Below are positions 7,598 through 16,335 of a stretch of DNA of 64,000 nucleotides, piece after piece; within the stretch, counting starts at the first letter, position 1, and each line of letters starts with the position of its first letter. The translations under genes were made by a program, and so were the position numbers. The notes under the pieces are model-generated. The model was given only the letters and a program-made list of their open reading frames with translations, had not been told where the DNA came from and did not search any database. This DNA comes from CADEED01 sp043747835 (GTDB lineage Bacteria > Pseudomonadota > Gammaproteobacteria > Steroidobacterales > Steroidobacteraceae), in NCBI GenBank assembly GCA_043747835.1, contig JAYTOK010000148.1, forward strand, positions 1 to 64,000. Direction: 5' to 3'.

Positions 7598-8089
7598 GTG
7601 ACCCTAGATCCAGACAAGCTTGAAGAGCGCACAGCTGCGATTCTTGGGCAGATTCAAGCTTCAGTTGCGGAATATGTGCGAACAATGAACGAGGCGGGCG
7701 CACTGCGACGGCGAGAAGCGGACGAAGCACATCGGCAGCAGGACGAGGCGCTGAGAAACTTGAAAACAATCCAGATTCAAGCGGCCGCTGCCGTTGAGAC
7801 GCACGCAAAACTTTCAGCAAGAGTGGGAAACGACTGGCTAGCACTAGTCGAGCGCGGCCTACGAGAAACTGCTCTAGCGCAGGCAGAGGTGGCTGCAAGG
7901 GCCGCGACTACGCAGCTCGACTTGCAAGTCAGGGACTTGACTTCGTCGGTCCGTGACGCATTGAGCAACGTTAACCAAATCGCAGATCGCAATGAAAGAA
8001 TATGCCGCTCATTGGCATGGAAGACCGTTGTCACTACTGCCGCGTGGCTGTTAGCGGTGTCCATTGGATTCAGAATCTTCACCCTTTGA
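7598..8089 (+). CDS. Coiled-coil protein with C-terminal membrane anchor (163 aa)
   Basis: The frame starts at a GTG (7598), with AAGGAAG a few bases upstream, 31 bp after the relaxase stop, so the two genes probably share a transcript. Residues 5-130 form a long Ala/Gln/Glu/Arg-rich helix with heptad spacing, a likely coiled coil. Residues about 140-162 (AWKTVVTTAAWLLAVSIGFRIF) form one C-terminal membrane span. No enzymatic motif was seen. Position after the relaxase suggests a mobilization accessory role, such as holding relaxase complexes at the membrane, but that is inference. The layout parallels the 91-aa protein at 1459-1734. Confidence 0.6.
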   Translation: MTLDPDKLEERTAAILGQIQASVAEYVRTMNEAGALRRREADEAHRQQDEALRNLKTIQIQAAAAVETHAKLSARVGNDWLALVERGLRETALAQAEVAARAATTQLDLQVRDLTSSVRDALSNVNQIADRNERICRSLAWKTVVTTAAWLLAVSIGFRIFTL

Positions 8090-8185
8090 TTGGCGCGGCT
8101 ATGAATGTCCGCGCTAGCTGGAAGTGCTGAAGCACGTCCACTAGCGCGCGGCTCGGTGACTACCGGACCGAGCGCCTCACTTCCT

Positions 8186-9286
8186 TCACACCTCTTCCTC
8201 GTCGTTCCAGTCTTCCGAGACTTTGGCGATGCTTGAGAGGAACTCCCGGATGTCCGGCATCGTGGGTGCGTCTTTCATATAGGCGGTCGACTGGGCAATC
8301 ACTCGCATCTTGGCCTTCAGCATTAATCGCCCATGACGAATTCGTTCGGCCTTTGTCTTGCCTTCCAGGCGTGGGCTAGCGTCGTCTGGCCATGACTTAA
8401 AGATTTTCGCATCTGTCAGGTCAGATCGAGATCGTGCCCATTCGATTTCTGCGGGCGTGCCCAAGCCTTCATACACTCCCCGTACCACGACAGCGCGTTC
8501 CTTCCCAAGAGCCTTCTCCAGAATGCGGTAGCTTTCCTGATCAAAGAACAATCCGACCGGGGGATTGAAGCCAAACTTGCGCGTGATATCGATTGGGAAG
8601 ATCGATGCCGGTGATGCTCTCACCAATAGGTCAATGATATGCATTTGAAGGTCATATATGACTTGCGACCAATACTCCAAAAGCGTGTGAGGCACTCCAG
8701 GAACGTTACCGCGACGAATGGTCGTGATCGATTCAGCCCAGTTCGGCTTGTGAACGTATGAGCAAAGCTTGGAGTAGAGAACGCGCGCGTCCGCCGATGT
8801 GACGCTGCCCGGGAATTCAGGCTGATAGCAGTCGCCTAATAGCTTCCCGAATCCAGGCGCTTTAGCGGTACCAGTGAACCACCCGTAAAACTCGTCGTAG
8901 GTGTCCGCATTCTGCCGTCGTTCCTTCCAATAACGATGGAGCACGAACATTTCGAACGCCGGACGCAAGACCGCTAGCGACGCATGGATTGAACCGTTAA
9001 GTCCGGCGATCAGTGCTTCACGAAGAACCGAGCAGGCTTCGAAGTAAAAAAAGTTGATGTTGAAGTACGGCCCAGCTTTCGGAAACGTCTGATCTTGAAT
9101 GTCTGCGAACTCATGGATTGCCAGCCCTTGCCACGCGATTTGCGCTGCCCGCGGGCCCTTCTCGAGTTGAGAGAGGGTCGCCTCGCCGATTTTTGATAGC
9201 TCGCTGTCGTGTATGGCCCAAATTTTGCGAAGTGAAGGCGGTTTGTCCCACTTCGTAATGTTAACTGCGAATGTACTGACGTACAT
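8186..9286 (-). CDS. Uncharacterized 366-aa protein, last gene of the defence-like operon
   Basis: The protein is soluble and mostly helical. A central stretch (about residues 95-130, EACSVLREALIAGLNGSIHASLAVLRPAFEM in part) is followed by LYSKLCSYVHKPNW near residue 178. The YxxLxxxVH pattern resembles the second helix of HEPN-like folds in several uncharacterized prokaryotic families, but the Arg of the catalytic HEPN motif is not evident. The C-terminal third is charged and ends in an acidic tail (SEDWNDEEEV). It starts 11 bp downstream of the DUF262 gene and is probably co-transcribed with it. I do not recognise the family. A partner or effector role in defence is inferred from context only. 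Confidence 0.55.
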   Translation of the reverse strand: MYVSTFAVNITKWDKPPSLRKIWAIHDSELSKIGEATLSQLEKGPRAAQIAWQGLAIHEFADIQDQTFPKAGPYFNINFFYFEACSVLREALIAGLNGSIHASLAVLRPAFEMFVLHRYWKERRQNADTYDEFYGWFTGTAKAPGFGKLLGDCYQPEFPGSVTSADARVLYSKLCSYVHKPNWAESITTIRRGNVPGVPHTLLEYWSQVIYDLQMHIIDLLVRASPASIFPIDITRKFGFNPPVGLFFDQESYRILEKALGKERAVVVRGVYEGLGTPAEIEWARSRSDLTDAKIFKSWPDDASPRLEGKTKAERIRHGRLMLKAKMRVIAQSTAYMKDAPTMPDIREFLSSIAKVSEDWNDEEEV

Positions 9287-9297
9287 GGCGCTCCTAG

Positions 9298-11013
9298 TCA
9301 GTTCTCCTCGAGATCCACAATGCGCTTGAGTGCTTTGCGAATAGTTGCTCGTCGTTCTTCCCTGAATCGGGAAAATGTGGGCTCATCGAAAAGCAAGTGA
9401 GAAGGATCTTGCGCGAACGCGGGTACTAACAGGTGTCGGCCGATGTCGATTCCATCCCGTTTGAGTCGCGCGAAATATTGTGCCGGGAGCTCGGCACGTT
9501 TGCGGATGTTATCGGTTGCACCAACGTAGCGAAGATTGCCGATGTCGTTGATCTGGGCGGAAAGTTGCCCAAGTCGTTTACGAAGCGGGGATTGAGGGTA
9601 GATATGATCGATGTGTGGTTCGTTACCTTTGAAACGGACGTTGAAAGGCGATGTGCCCGTCGAATCGACATAGACGATGCTGAGCAGAATCGCGCGAAGC
9701 CGATTATCTGTGAGGTGCTCGTCGCTCAGCCGTACTTGGCGAAAGCGGCCTTCAAAATACTTGATGATCTCGTCGAGCGGGAATCCATCGGGCTTTTTTG
9801 CTCCTAGGTACTCGTGAAGGGCGTTTATCGTCGCGTCACCGCTTGCGCCAAACCAATTGAAAAGCTGCGCCTTGTAGGCATAGGCACGCATGCGTGCGCG
9901 GCTGCCTTCATTTGGTTTTGGATTGTTGTAGAGAAAATCAAATAAAGGAACGAAAGCGTTGTAGCTGCGCACCACCTTGTCGGAGAACAGGCGGAGATCG
10001 TTTTCAAGAAAGTCCCGCAACTCTTGAAACGCTGCTTCAGCGCGATCCCAGCCATTTTGCAACCGACCCAACAAGGCCTCGCCACGGCTTCCTGTGAACT
10101 TTGCGACGTCATTCACCTCTGCGCCTTCGCCTTGCGCTACCAGAAGACACTTGAGCGGGAAGCTCGACTCGAACTGTAGCTTGTTGCCGATGTTTAGGAG
10201 CTCAACGGTCTGTTCAGTGTTCTCTTCGATGTCTTCCCAGCCTTCCTTGAGGGCGGCGAACATCAAGTCCGATGCCGTCAGCTTTGTGCCACCCGAATTT
10301 ACGCGAACAAAGATCTCTAGCACTTTCCTGTATTCGAACGCATCCGCGACACCATCGAGCTCCTTAACCCAGAAGTGAAGTTCCTCGCGAAGCAGCGTGC
10401 GGAGCTGAGAAATAGCCGTGTGCACGTGCCGCTCGCGCGAACGCGTTTGGTCTTGATCCTCATTCGGTGGTCGTGTGATCCGGTCGCAGATTTCGTAGGC
10501 AATCGAAGCGGGATCGCGTTGCGCGTCCTTCTCGGTGAGATTGCGCAAACGGTAGTACGGCAGGTCCATGGGCACAGCAGAAAACACGAGGCGATAGAGC
10601 AGGTCCGTGCCTTCGATCTCCTCTCGTCCTTCCAGCACATTGACGTATGCATCGCACGGCCTCTCATGGGCGTCCAGGACGCCTCCGCGAAAAATCGCGT
10701 AGAGAGTTTGAAGGCGCTGCTGTCCGTCAAGCACGAATGTCTTCTCGACGTTCGCTGCGCTTTTTTCGGGTGCGTAGAGGCTTGAAAGATCTGCTTCACG
10801 ATCAATCGCACTCATGAACTTCCTGGCCTTAATAGCTTCCTTCGTGCGCCAGAAAAGCAGCGTCTGGACTGGATAGTTCCGCATCAAACTGTCGAATAGA
10901 CGAATCATCTGATCGTCCTCCCATACGAATGGTCGTTGTATGTGGGGAAGCAGTAGTTCGTTACGTTCGATGTCTTCTAGCATTCGAAAGAGTGATTTCG
11001 GTTTGTAGCTCAC
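9298..11013 (-). CDS. GmrSD-like DUF262/HNH protein, candidate nuclease
   Basis: The N-terminal half is a DUF262 (ParB/Srx-fold) domain, with LLLPHIQRPFVWEDDQ near residue 22 and FVLDGQQRLQTLYAI near residue 95. In GmrS-type proteins the DGQQR signature binds and hydrolyses NTPs. The C-terminal region holds HIDHIYPQSPLRK and INDIGNLRYVGATDN, an HNH/DUF1524-like nuclease motif as in GmrD. GmrSD proteins are known type IV restriction enzymes against modified phage DNA. I place the start at GTG 11013, which has AGAGG 5 nt upstream and begins the conserved domain. The frame stays open to a TTG at 11202, but that extension is not domain-like. It lies between ietS and an unknown gene. Confidence 0.75.
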   Translation of the reverse strand: MSYKPKSLFRMLEDIERNELLLPHIQRPFVWEDDQMIRLFDSLMRNYPVQTLLFWRTKEAIKARKFMSAIDREADLSSLYAPEKSAANVEKTFVLDGQQRLQTLYAIFRGGVLDAHERPCDAYVNVLEGREEIEGTDLLYRLVFSAVPMDLPYYRLRNLTEKDAQRDPASIAYEICDRITRPPNEDQDQTRSRERHVHTAISQLRTLLREELHFWVKELDGVADAFEYRKVLEIFVRVNSGGTKLTASDLMFAALKEGWEDIEENTEQTVELLNIGNKLQFESSFPLKCLLVAQGEGAEVNDVAKFTGSRGEALLGRLQNGWDRAEAAFQELRDFLENDLRLFSDKVVRSYNAFVPLFDFLYNNPKPNEGSRARMRAYAYKAQLFNWFGASGDATINALHEYLGAKKPDGFPLDEIIKYFEGRFRQVRLSDEHLTDNRLRAILLSIVYVDSTGTSPFNVRFKGNEPHIDHIYPQSPLRKRLGQLSAQINDIGNLRYVGATDNIRKRAELPAQYFARLKRDGIDIGRHLLVPAFAQDPSHLLFDEPTFSRFREERRATIRKALKRIVDLEEN

Positions 11014-11246
11014 AGAGGCCTCTGGGACGTTGTGGCAATCGGCCACGGCGCTAGTTAGGGGAAGTACGTGACGTGACGGTATCATCCGCGCGCAATCTTG
11101 TGCATCACGTGCGGTCGTCACAAAACGCGTTCTTGTAGAAGCGATCCATTCTGGCTCAGTGAGCTGCCGGGCTCGGATCGATTCCGCTTCATGCCGATTC
11201 AAGATTGTCTCTCTCGTGCCGGTCCAGCAAGGTGAACCGCTCGTGC

Positions 11247-13829
11247 TTAGCGCGCCGCCGGGCGCACCGGCACTCTCGCGCCGACGCGCGCAGCAAGTTC
11301 AGGATAAATCCCGACCGCAGTTCCTTCCGCTGCTTCTATGGACACACATAGCCCAAACGGTATCGTGTCTGTGAGAGATCCGGCATCAGCAGCGCAGCTA
11401 ACTAGAATGGGAAGTGTCGAATTGTTCGCATACGCAATCGCATCTTCACTCACCCAAACCTGATGCTGAACCGTTCCTCGACGCGCCGCCTGCCAATGAC
11501 CGCCTGCGCTAGTGGAGCACAGTTGTTGGTTGTCGGCTTTAAACCAGAGCTGCGCGCGGCGGTAGTCCCGATGCTGCGGATTGATCGGCGAATTCCATGC
11601 AAGGGTGATTGTGAGTCGCCGCCAGATGCGCTTGCCTGTCAAGAGCGTTGGCAACGGCACTTGGTACTCGACACCTTGATCTTTCCCGATACTTCCTATC
11701 GCAAGGAACGTTGCCCTCTCGTCAGGGCATCCGCGCGCGCGATCTATGTCGATCACGCCATTGCCGAACAACCGTTCAAGTCTGTGCTGCCTCTTTGTCC
11801 CGTGATCGTTCGCCAGCCCCAAAGCTACCTCTAGTGCTTCATCATCAGGCCAGTGGCATGAATGTACGATCATGGCCTTCAGCAATACTGCAACATCGCG
11901 CTCGGGCAACGCCGCGGCGCTTCTCGCTGCAACACTTCTAAGCGCTTCGACTGCGGCATGTGCGTGGGCAGCAGCATGAGAGACGAGGGCCGAGGAATTG
12001 CTTGTGCCACTGGAGTACCTGTATTGATCCGTCCGCCCTGGTTGCGCGCCCACGGAACAACTTCTGATGCCAGGTGCGCTTGCAACCCCCACGATTGGTT
12101 CGACGATCGCGCGAACATGTCTATTCCCGAGCTTTTCAGTAAAGAGTCGACGACCACTTGGTGCGACAACATCTGGTTTGATCGCGCGTAGAAAGCCCGG
12201 ACCATTGCGACCCTCTGGGGCAGGCCATCCCGCCGGAAAAACAGGGAAGCGTCCGTGAATATTGAACTGTGAGCCGTCGTTGTAGAGGCCGCCGACTGTA
12301 ATTGCATTGATGCTCTCGGCTGGAGAGAGAAGTCGGCGCCCTGTATCCCGCTCGATTGCCCGGAGCGCCTGAGCTTGCCGATCTGGTTCGGCGAGGTTCG
12401 CAAAATCTTGACGCGCTATCTCAAGCTCCACTCCACGGTGAAATGCTTGAAGATTGCCCGTCGGTACCACGAATAAAACCCGGTACTTCCAGCTTAGCCA
12501 ATCAATCAGGCGAGCCAGCGGGCTCATGTCACGCACAAATTCCCGGTTGAGATCGCCTATCGCGAACTGTATGACACGCACCGACGGAGCAGCTGGAGGT
12601 TGCCCGCCATCCACATCGAGCAGGTGACGAACTGCAAGATAGATCACATCGATCAGCAGGCGGTCGGGCGGTGTGATCTCGCGGCGCGGGACTTCGTTTG
12701 AAGTGGGATCGGGAATTAGAACCGGCTGACAAACGATGCGGCTTGGAATGGTCAGCGGTGGTCGAGTGAGGTCGCCATGAAGGACTATCGACGCCATCGA
12801 CGTTCCGTGGACCCGATCTTGGGGAGGAGCCTGAGCAGTGAAGTTGTTCGGGTCCACAACTGAGATTCGTGCTCCGAGCAGCGCATGATTCTCAAGGGGC
12901 ACTCCATCAAGGACGCCAACTATTGGGTCTCCCGTCGGAACAGGTCTCTGGATTGCGGCAGTTTCACGCTCTGGTCCGCCATCTAGTGCCATTCCGCGAA
13001 GTTGCGGGCGGAAGAACATGACCTGGCTCGCGATCGCAAGCCCCGTGTTTTGGCCCTTCAAGATAGCCTCGACCTGCGCAATCGGCATGTCGGCTAATAC
13101 ACCGCGATAGCGGATCGCAGGGATTTCGGACTGATGTATGACGCGCGCGTTTCCCCTATTCAATATCTCGAGCAACTCGCGCGTCCTGTCTAGATTCCTC
13201 TGCTCGGAATTCGAATACCAGACGTCAATTTCGGTTCGGATGGAGTCGAGTCCATCGTCGATCGCTGATTGCCAATACGCGCGCGTGTCTTCGTCGAGTC
13301 GATCCTGGATCCCCCAGAGCCGAATCTCTCGAAGTTGCTGAAACACGTCTGCCCAACGTGTCAGCCCCCGCGCGAAACCCTTGCGCCCCTGTCTTGCGTA
13401 AATGCCCCACAATCGCAAGATTTCAGAGATCGCGTGTTGGTCGCTGAGGATGAGGAAAAGTTTGGTAGGTAGAACTTCATCGACAGCAGGGTCTTTAACG
13501 GTGAAGTTATTGTCTGGCGCCGCCCCAGTGCCATCGGCGTCGAAGAGGAATTGTAGTCCGGCCTTTTCTACGGCGCGGTAGAAGTCGGTAACGTCCCCAA
13601 TCGTCTCGAGTACCACGACCTGTTCGACGTCGGCCGCAGGCACTGCGTGACGGAGTTCGGCCACCTGATCATCAAACTGCTTTTGCAGTCGCGCAAACTG
13701 GGGTCGTATGCGGCCAACTTGTTTCGTGAATGAAGGGAACTCAATGTCAGGAGGCATTCCTGACCGGCGACCCTTTGTCGCCTGGGTGCTGTTTGGAAGC
13801 AGGAGAAATAGATGGTCAGGTGCGGCCAC
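11247..13829 (-). CDS. ietS: IetS-like subtilisin-family serine protease
   Basis: This 860-aa S8 peptidase carries the full triad: Asp308 in VGVLDGVP, His341 in DRVHGTSMASIVLHGD and Ser610 in SSGTSNSSALVSHAA. The oxyanion Asn is about residue 459 in VVPTGNL. No signal peptide is present and the N-terminus is DHLFLLLPNS, so it should act in the cytoplasm. About 300 residues precede the catalytic domain and about 240 follow it. It starts at a GTG that overlaps the end of the AAA+ ATPase gene by 14 bp. This ATPase-subtilase pair matches IetAS, first described as a plasmid stability pair on an Agrobacterium Ti plasmid and later reported as an antiphage system. The protease would be the effector. 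The target is unknown. Confidence 0.85.
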   Translation of the reverse strand: MAAPDHLFLLLPNSTQATKGRRSGMPPDIEFPSFTKQVGRIRPQFARLQKQFDDQVAELRHAVPAADVEQVVVLETIGDVTDFYRAVEKAGLQFLFDADGTGAAPDNNFTVKDPAVDEVLPTKLFLILSDQHAISEILRLWGIYARQGRKGFARGLTRWADVFQQLREIRLWGIQDRLDEDTRAYWQSAIDDGLDSIRTEIDVWYSNSEQRNLDRTRELLEILNRGNARVIHQSEIPAIRYRGVLADMPIAQVEAILKGQNTGLAIASQVMFFRPQLRGMALDGGPERETAAIQRPVPTGDPIVGVLDGVPLENHALLGARISVVDPNNFTAQAPPQDRVHGTSMASIVLHGDLTRPPLTIPSRIVCQPVLIPDPTSNEVPRREITPPDRLLIDVIYLAVRHLLDVDGGQPPAAPSVRVIQFAIGDLNREFVRDMSPLARLIDWLSWKYRVLFVVPTGNLQAFHRGVELEIARQDFANLAEPDRQAQALRAIERDTGRRLLSPAESINAITVGGLYNDGSQFNIHGRFPVFPAGWPAPEGRNGPGFLRAIKPDVVAPSGRRLFTEKLGNRHVRAIVEPIVGVASAPGIRSCSVGAQPGRTDQYRYSSGTSNSSALVSHAAAHAHAAVEALRSVAARSAAALPERDVAVLLKAMIVHSCHWPDDEALEVALGLANDHGTKRQHRLERLFGNGVIDIDRARGCPDERATFLAIGSIGKDQGVEYQVPLPTLLTGKRIWRRLTITLAWNSPINPQHRDYRRAQLWFKADNQQLCSTSAGGHWQAARRGTVQHQVWVSEDAIAYANNSTLPILVSCAADAGSLTDTIPFGLCVSIEAAEGTAVGIYPELAARVGARVPVRPAAR

Positions 13830-14811
13830 GTTTCTTGTTGTTTGAGTTGCGCCTCTGTGACGATGACATCTTTCTGGTAGCTAGGCGAGCTTTTATGATG
13901 CTGCTCGGGCGAACATCTGGACCTGCGAGCACGATTCTTCGCTTCAGGTCTAGGCCAAATGCCTCTAGATGGGAGAAACTCTTAGGTGCTAACAACTGAG
14001 CGATGCGCTGAGCACTGAGTCCGAATGGAAGTCCGATTTCCTTTTGCAATTTCGTGAGCCATTGAACGGCTTCAGCGCGTGACGGCGGCGGCAGATCAAT
14101 CTGAATCTCGAATCGGCGCCATACAGCACGATCCAGGAGTTCCGGATGATTCGTTGCGGTAACGACCACAACGTAACTGGGCAGCGCGTCAATCTGTAGC
14201 AGGAGCGAACTTACAACGCGCTTAATCTCGCCGGTCTCATGAACGTCGCCGCGCTCTTTACCAAGAGTATCGAACTCATCAAAGAACAGGACGCATGGGT
14301 GTGTGCGCGCGAAATCAAAAAGCTTTCGCAGGCGTGAACTCGTTTCTCCGAGGAAACTGCCGATAATCGCTTCGTATCTGACGACGAAGAGGGGAACTGC
14401 AAGCTCGTACGAAATTGCCTCGGCCAACGAAGTCTTTCCGTTTCCGGGAGGGCCCTGCAGGAGAACGCGGTGTCTAGGTTCAAGATTAAATGAGCGAAGC
14501 AAATCCGCGCGGCGTTGCTCTTCAACTAGCTCGCCACAAACCCGTTGCACAGCCGGATCAAGCACGAGTGAATCGAGCGTGCGAGCCGCGTCGACCTGGA
14601 ACACAAGCCCGCCGTGGCCGGCGTCCTGCAGGCGGGACGGTTCGCCCGAGCGCGAAGAGGTACGCAGATTCTCGACCAATCTATCTGCGAGTTGATGGTG
14701 CTGCTTGGCGCGCTCGTCCGCCGCCAAAGCCTCGACCGTCGTCTTAAGAAGACCCTGGTCGCCGGTCGCCCCGGCCTTTACAAGATTCAGGACCAGATCT
14801 GACCGTGACAT
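13816..14811 (-). CDS. ietA: IetA-like AAA+ ATPase
   Basis: The 331-aa protein is a single AAA+ module. Walker A is GPPGNGKT (residues 120-127) and Walker B is VLFFDEFD (174-181). Sensor 1 is in TATNHPELLD, followed by an arginine-finger candidate in RAVWRRFE. The pore-loop region reads AIIGSFLGETSSRLRK. The C-terminus is basic and Ser/Asn-rich. It is translationally coupled to the subtilase gene downstream, and the pair corresponds to IetA of the IetAS system, in which the ATPase probably senses infection or restrains the protease. A short frame between it and the integrase ends 3 bp before its ATG. The ribosome site is weak, consistent with coupling to upstream translation. Confidence 0.85.
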   Translation of the reverse strand: MSRSDLVLNLVKAGATGDQGLLKTTVEALAADERAKQHHQLADRLVENLRTSSRSGEPSRLQDAGHGGLVFQVDAARTLDSLVLDPAVQRVCGELVEEQRRADLLRSFNLEPRHRVLLQGPPGNGKTSLAEAISYELAVPLFVVRYEAIIGSFLGETSSRLRKLFDFARTHPCVLFFDEFDTLGKERGDVHETGEIKRVVSSLLLQIDALPSYVVVVTATNHPELLDRAVWRRFEIQIDLPPPSRAEAVQWLTKLQKEIGLPFGLSAQRIAQLLAPKSFSHLEAFGLDLKRRIVLAGPDVRPSSIIKARLATRKMSSSQRRNSNNKKRGRT

Positions 14812-14814
14812 GAG

Positions 14815-15018
14815 CTATCTCGTCTCCGTGGCGGCCATAGTCTCGATGGTCCAAATGTCGTGGTGATTTCGACGTGAAGGATCATAGGTAGGGGACTTCG
14901 GAATTGCCACACATCGTGCGAGCGTGCATCGAGTCACTTCTCGCACGGACTCACTTTTCCCGCGTAAGGCATTGTGTATTAGGCCATTGCGTGAGGGAAA
15001 TTCGAGAACCTTGCTCAT
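14815..15018 (-). CDS. Small protein (67 aa) bridging integrase and ietA
   Basis: The ATG (15016-15018) overlaps the integrase stop as ATGA, and the TAG stop lies 3 bp before the ietA start, so the frame fits exactly between the two genes. The product begins MSKVLEFPSRNGLIHN and contains no recognisable domain; it is basic and polar. The coupled spacing argues for translation. Against it, the sequence is not distinctive and a possible ietA promoter lies inside it. It could be a small regulator of the defence operon or only a translated leader. Confidence 0.35.
   Translation of the reverse strand: MSKVLEFPSRNGLIHNALRGKSESVREVTRCTLARCVAIPKSPTYDPSRRNHHDIWTIETMAATETR
14881..14909 (-). promoter_or_regulatory. 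Possible promoter for the ietAS operon
   Basis: On the minus strand TGGCAA (-35, 14904-14909) and TATGAT (-10, 14881-14886) are separated by 17 bp. The -10 box matches the consensus at 5 of 6 positions and the -35 at only 3. Transcription would start about 62 nt before the ietA ATG. Confidence 0.3.
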
Positions 15019-16001
15019 CGCAGCTTCTTTGCGAGATCAGTCGCGTTCAGATGCGTGTAACGCTTCAACATTTGCAGAGTCTTGTGGCCCGTGATCGCCG
15101 CTACCTCCATCGGATTTAGGCCTAATGCAAACAACCGGCTGGTCGCCTCGTGCCGCAAATCATGAAAGTGGAAGTCATCGAGCTTCGCGCGCTTGGCCGC
15201 CCGGATGAATGCGCGCTTCACCGCCTCGGTGGTCAATCCCGGAAACAGCTTCCCGTTGATCGAGGCTGGCAGCGCCTTGATCACCTGTATAGCTTTGGGC
15301 GACAGCGGCACGATTCGTTGGTCGCCATTCTTGGTATCCGGCAGAACGATATATCGCTTCTTGAGATCCATTCGGCTGCGCTCGATCCCAACGATTTCGC
15401 CTTGTCGCATTCCCGTCTCGATCGCCAACTGGACGACTGGGAGTAGGAACGGATTGCGGGCAGTGTCCCTGCATTCGGCGAGCAATCGTTTTTCTTCATC
15501 CTTTGCGAACCGCCGATCCCGCGCCCGCGGCGCCTTGGGCCGCCGCACCAGCCGCACCGGGTTCTCGGGCATGTAGATGCCCCATTCGCGCCTGGCGATC
15601 TCGATAGCGTGTGAGATCACGTTGAGCTCGCGATTGACGGTCGACGGTGACACCGCCTCCAGGCGCTCATCCCGGTACGCCGCGAGCTGCGCGCTGGAGA
15701 GGGCGGACATCTTGGTCTTGCACACCCGGGATTTGACGATGCTATCGATGCGGTAGTCCTCGGAGTCCGCGCCTTTCTTCGTGGGCGAGATTTCCTTCTG
15801 ATATCGCTTCAACACTTCGGCCAGCGTGTTCTTCTCTGCCTCTGTCCGATCAACGAAATCCCCCCGATCCATTTCGTTTTCGATCTCGCGCGCCCAGCGC
15901 TCCGCAAGCGCTTTGTTATCGAACGTTCGCGACTGCGTTGGGAAGCCAATGCGACGTACTTTCGCGCGCCAGAAATCACCGCGTTTTTCGAGAGTGGCCA
16001 T
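15015..16001 (-). CDS. int: Site-specific tyrosine recombinase (integrase)
   Basis: This 328-aa phage-type integrase should catalyse insertion and excision of the element at tRNA-Val. The N-terminal part (MATLEKRGDFWRAKVRR) has the AP2-like arm-binding layout and the middle is a SAM-like core-binding domain. The C-terminal catalytic domain shows Arg in ETGMRQGEI, HDLRHEATS (H-x-x-R), GHKT and the nucleophile in KRYTHL. The frame extends upstream to 16064, but I choose the ATG at 16001 because the conserved N-terminus begins there. The gene points away from the adjacent tRNA-Val and its start lies 131 bp from the tRNA 3' end, the usual arrangement for tRNA-targeted islands. Confidence 0.9.
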   Translation of the reverse strand: MATLEKRGDFWRAKVRRIGFPTQSRTFDNKALAERWAREIENEMDRGDFVDRTEAEKNTLAEVLKRYQKEISPTKKGADSEDYRIDSIVKSRVCKTKMSALSSAQLAAYRDERLEAVSPSTVNRELNVISHAIEIARREWGIYMPENPVRLVRRPKAPRARDRRFAKDEEKRLLAECRDTARNPFLLPVVQLAIETGMRQGEIVGIERSRMDLKKRYIVLPDTKNGDQRIVPLSPKAIQVIKALPASINGKLFPGLTTEAVKRAFIRAAKRAKLDDFHFHDLRHEATSRLFALGLNPMEVAAITGHKTLQMLKRYTHLNATDLAKKLR

Positions 16002-16075
16002 GCGTGTTCCTCGTGTTTCAGGTGTGCGCAAAACACCCGTTTCGCTGTCCCACAACTGTCCCAAATGCCACTTCG

Positions 16076-16117
16076 AAAAACAAACAGGGATTCACGCGAG
16101 TGCGTAAATCCCTGTTT
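16076..16117 (-). terminator. Intrinsic terminator of tRNA-Val
   Basis: AAACAGGGATT and AATCCCTGTTT (16082-16092 and 16107-16117) form an 11-bp stem. On the minus strand it is followed by a T-rich run (GTTTTT, about 16076-16081), giving a standard rho-independent terminator 15 nt after the tRNA CCA end. It may also lie within or beside the attachment site. Confidence 0.75.
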
Positions 16118-16131
16118 TTGCTGTGATTAAG

Positions 16132-16206
16132 TGGTGGGCGGTACAGGGCTTGAACCTGTGACCCCTGCCGTGTGAAAGCAGTGCTCTACCGCTGAGCTAA
16201 CCGCCC
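16132..16206 (-). tRNA. tRNA-Val(CAC)
   Basis: A 75-nt tRNA runs from GGGCGGTTAGCTCAGCGG to CCGCCCACCA with CCA encoded. The anticodon loop TTCACAC within stem CTGCT/GGCAG gives anticodon CAC (valine, codon GTG). All four arms fold normally, so the integrated element has left the gene intact. It is transcribed divergently from gltX. Confidence 0.93.
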
Positions 16207-16245
16207 GCCGTGGCCCCGAAAACCGGGTCCGTCGAGAGGGGCGAG

Positions 16246-16274
16246 AGTCTAAAGAGCGCGCGGAAGCGAATCAA
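16246..16274 (-). promoter_or_regulatory. Predicted sigma-70 promoter of tRNA-Val
   Basis: On the minus strand TTGATT (16269-16274) and TAGACT (16246-16251) are separated by exactly 17 bp, each matching the consensus at 4 of 6 positions. The predicted start is about 33 nt upstream of the mature tRNA 5' end, leaving a short leader for RNase P. Confidence 0.5.
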
Positions 16275-16335
16275 ATCCTTCGACCAACCCCCGAAAACCC
16301 CTCCCTATCACCGCTTTGCTACGATGCGCGCCCTC

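Larger units (their letters stand above)
66..16131. mobile_element. Putative integrative mobilizable element at tRNA-Val(CAC)
   Basis: The segment combines a tyrosine recombinase next to the 3' end of a tRNA-Val gene, an HTH (excisionase-type) protein, a replication-type HTH protein, a MOBQ-like oriT, a relaxase-helicase, and defence-like cargo. Base composition and codon use are less GC-biased than in the genes after 16200. No conjugative type IV secretion genes are visible, so it would be mobilizable rather than self-transmissible. The right end is the tRNA 3' end. The left end is uncertain: I found no second copy of the tRNA-Val 3' sequence, and base 66 is only the first base after the partial host-like gene. 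Confidence 0.6.

Noticed and set aside
11014..11202. N-terminal extension of the DUF262 protein from a TTG at 11202
   Set aside because: The extra 63 residues are not domain-like and would start from TTG, while GTG 11013 has an AGAGG site and begins the conserved domain.
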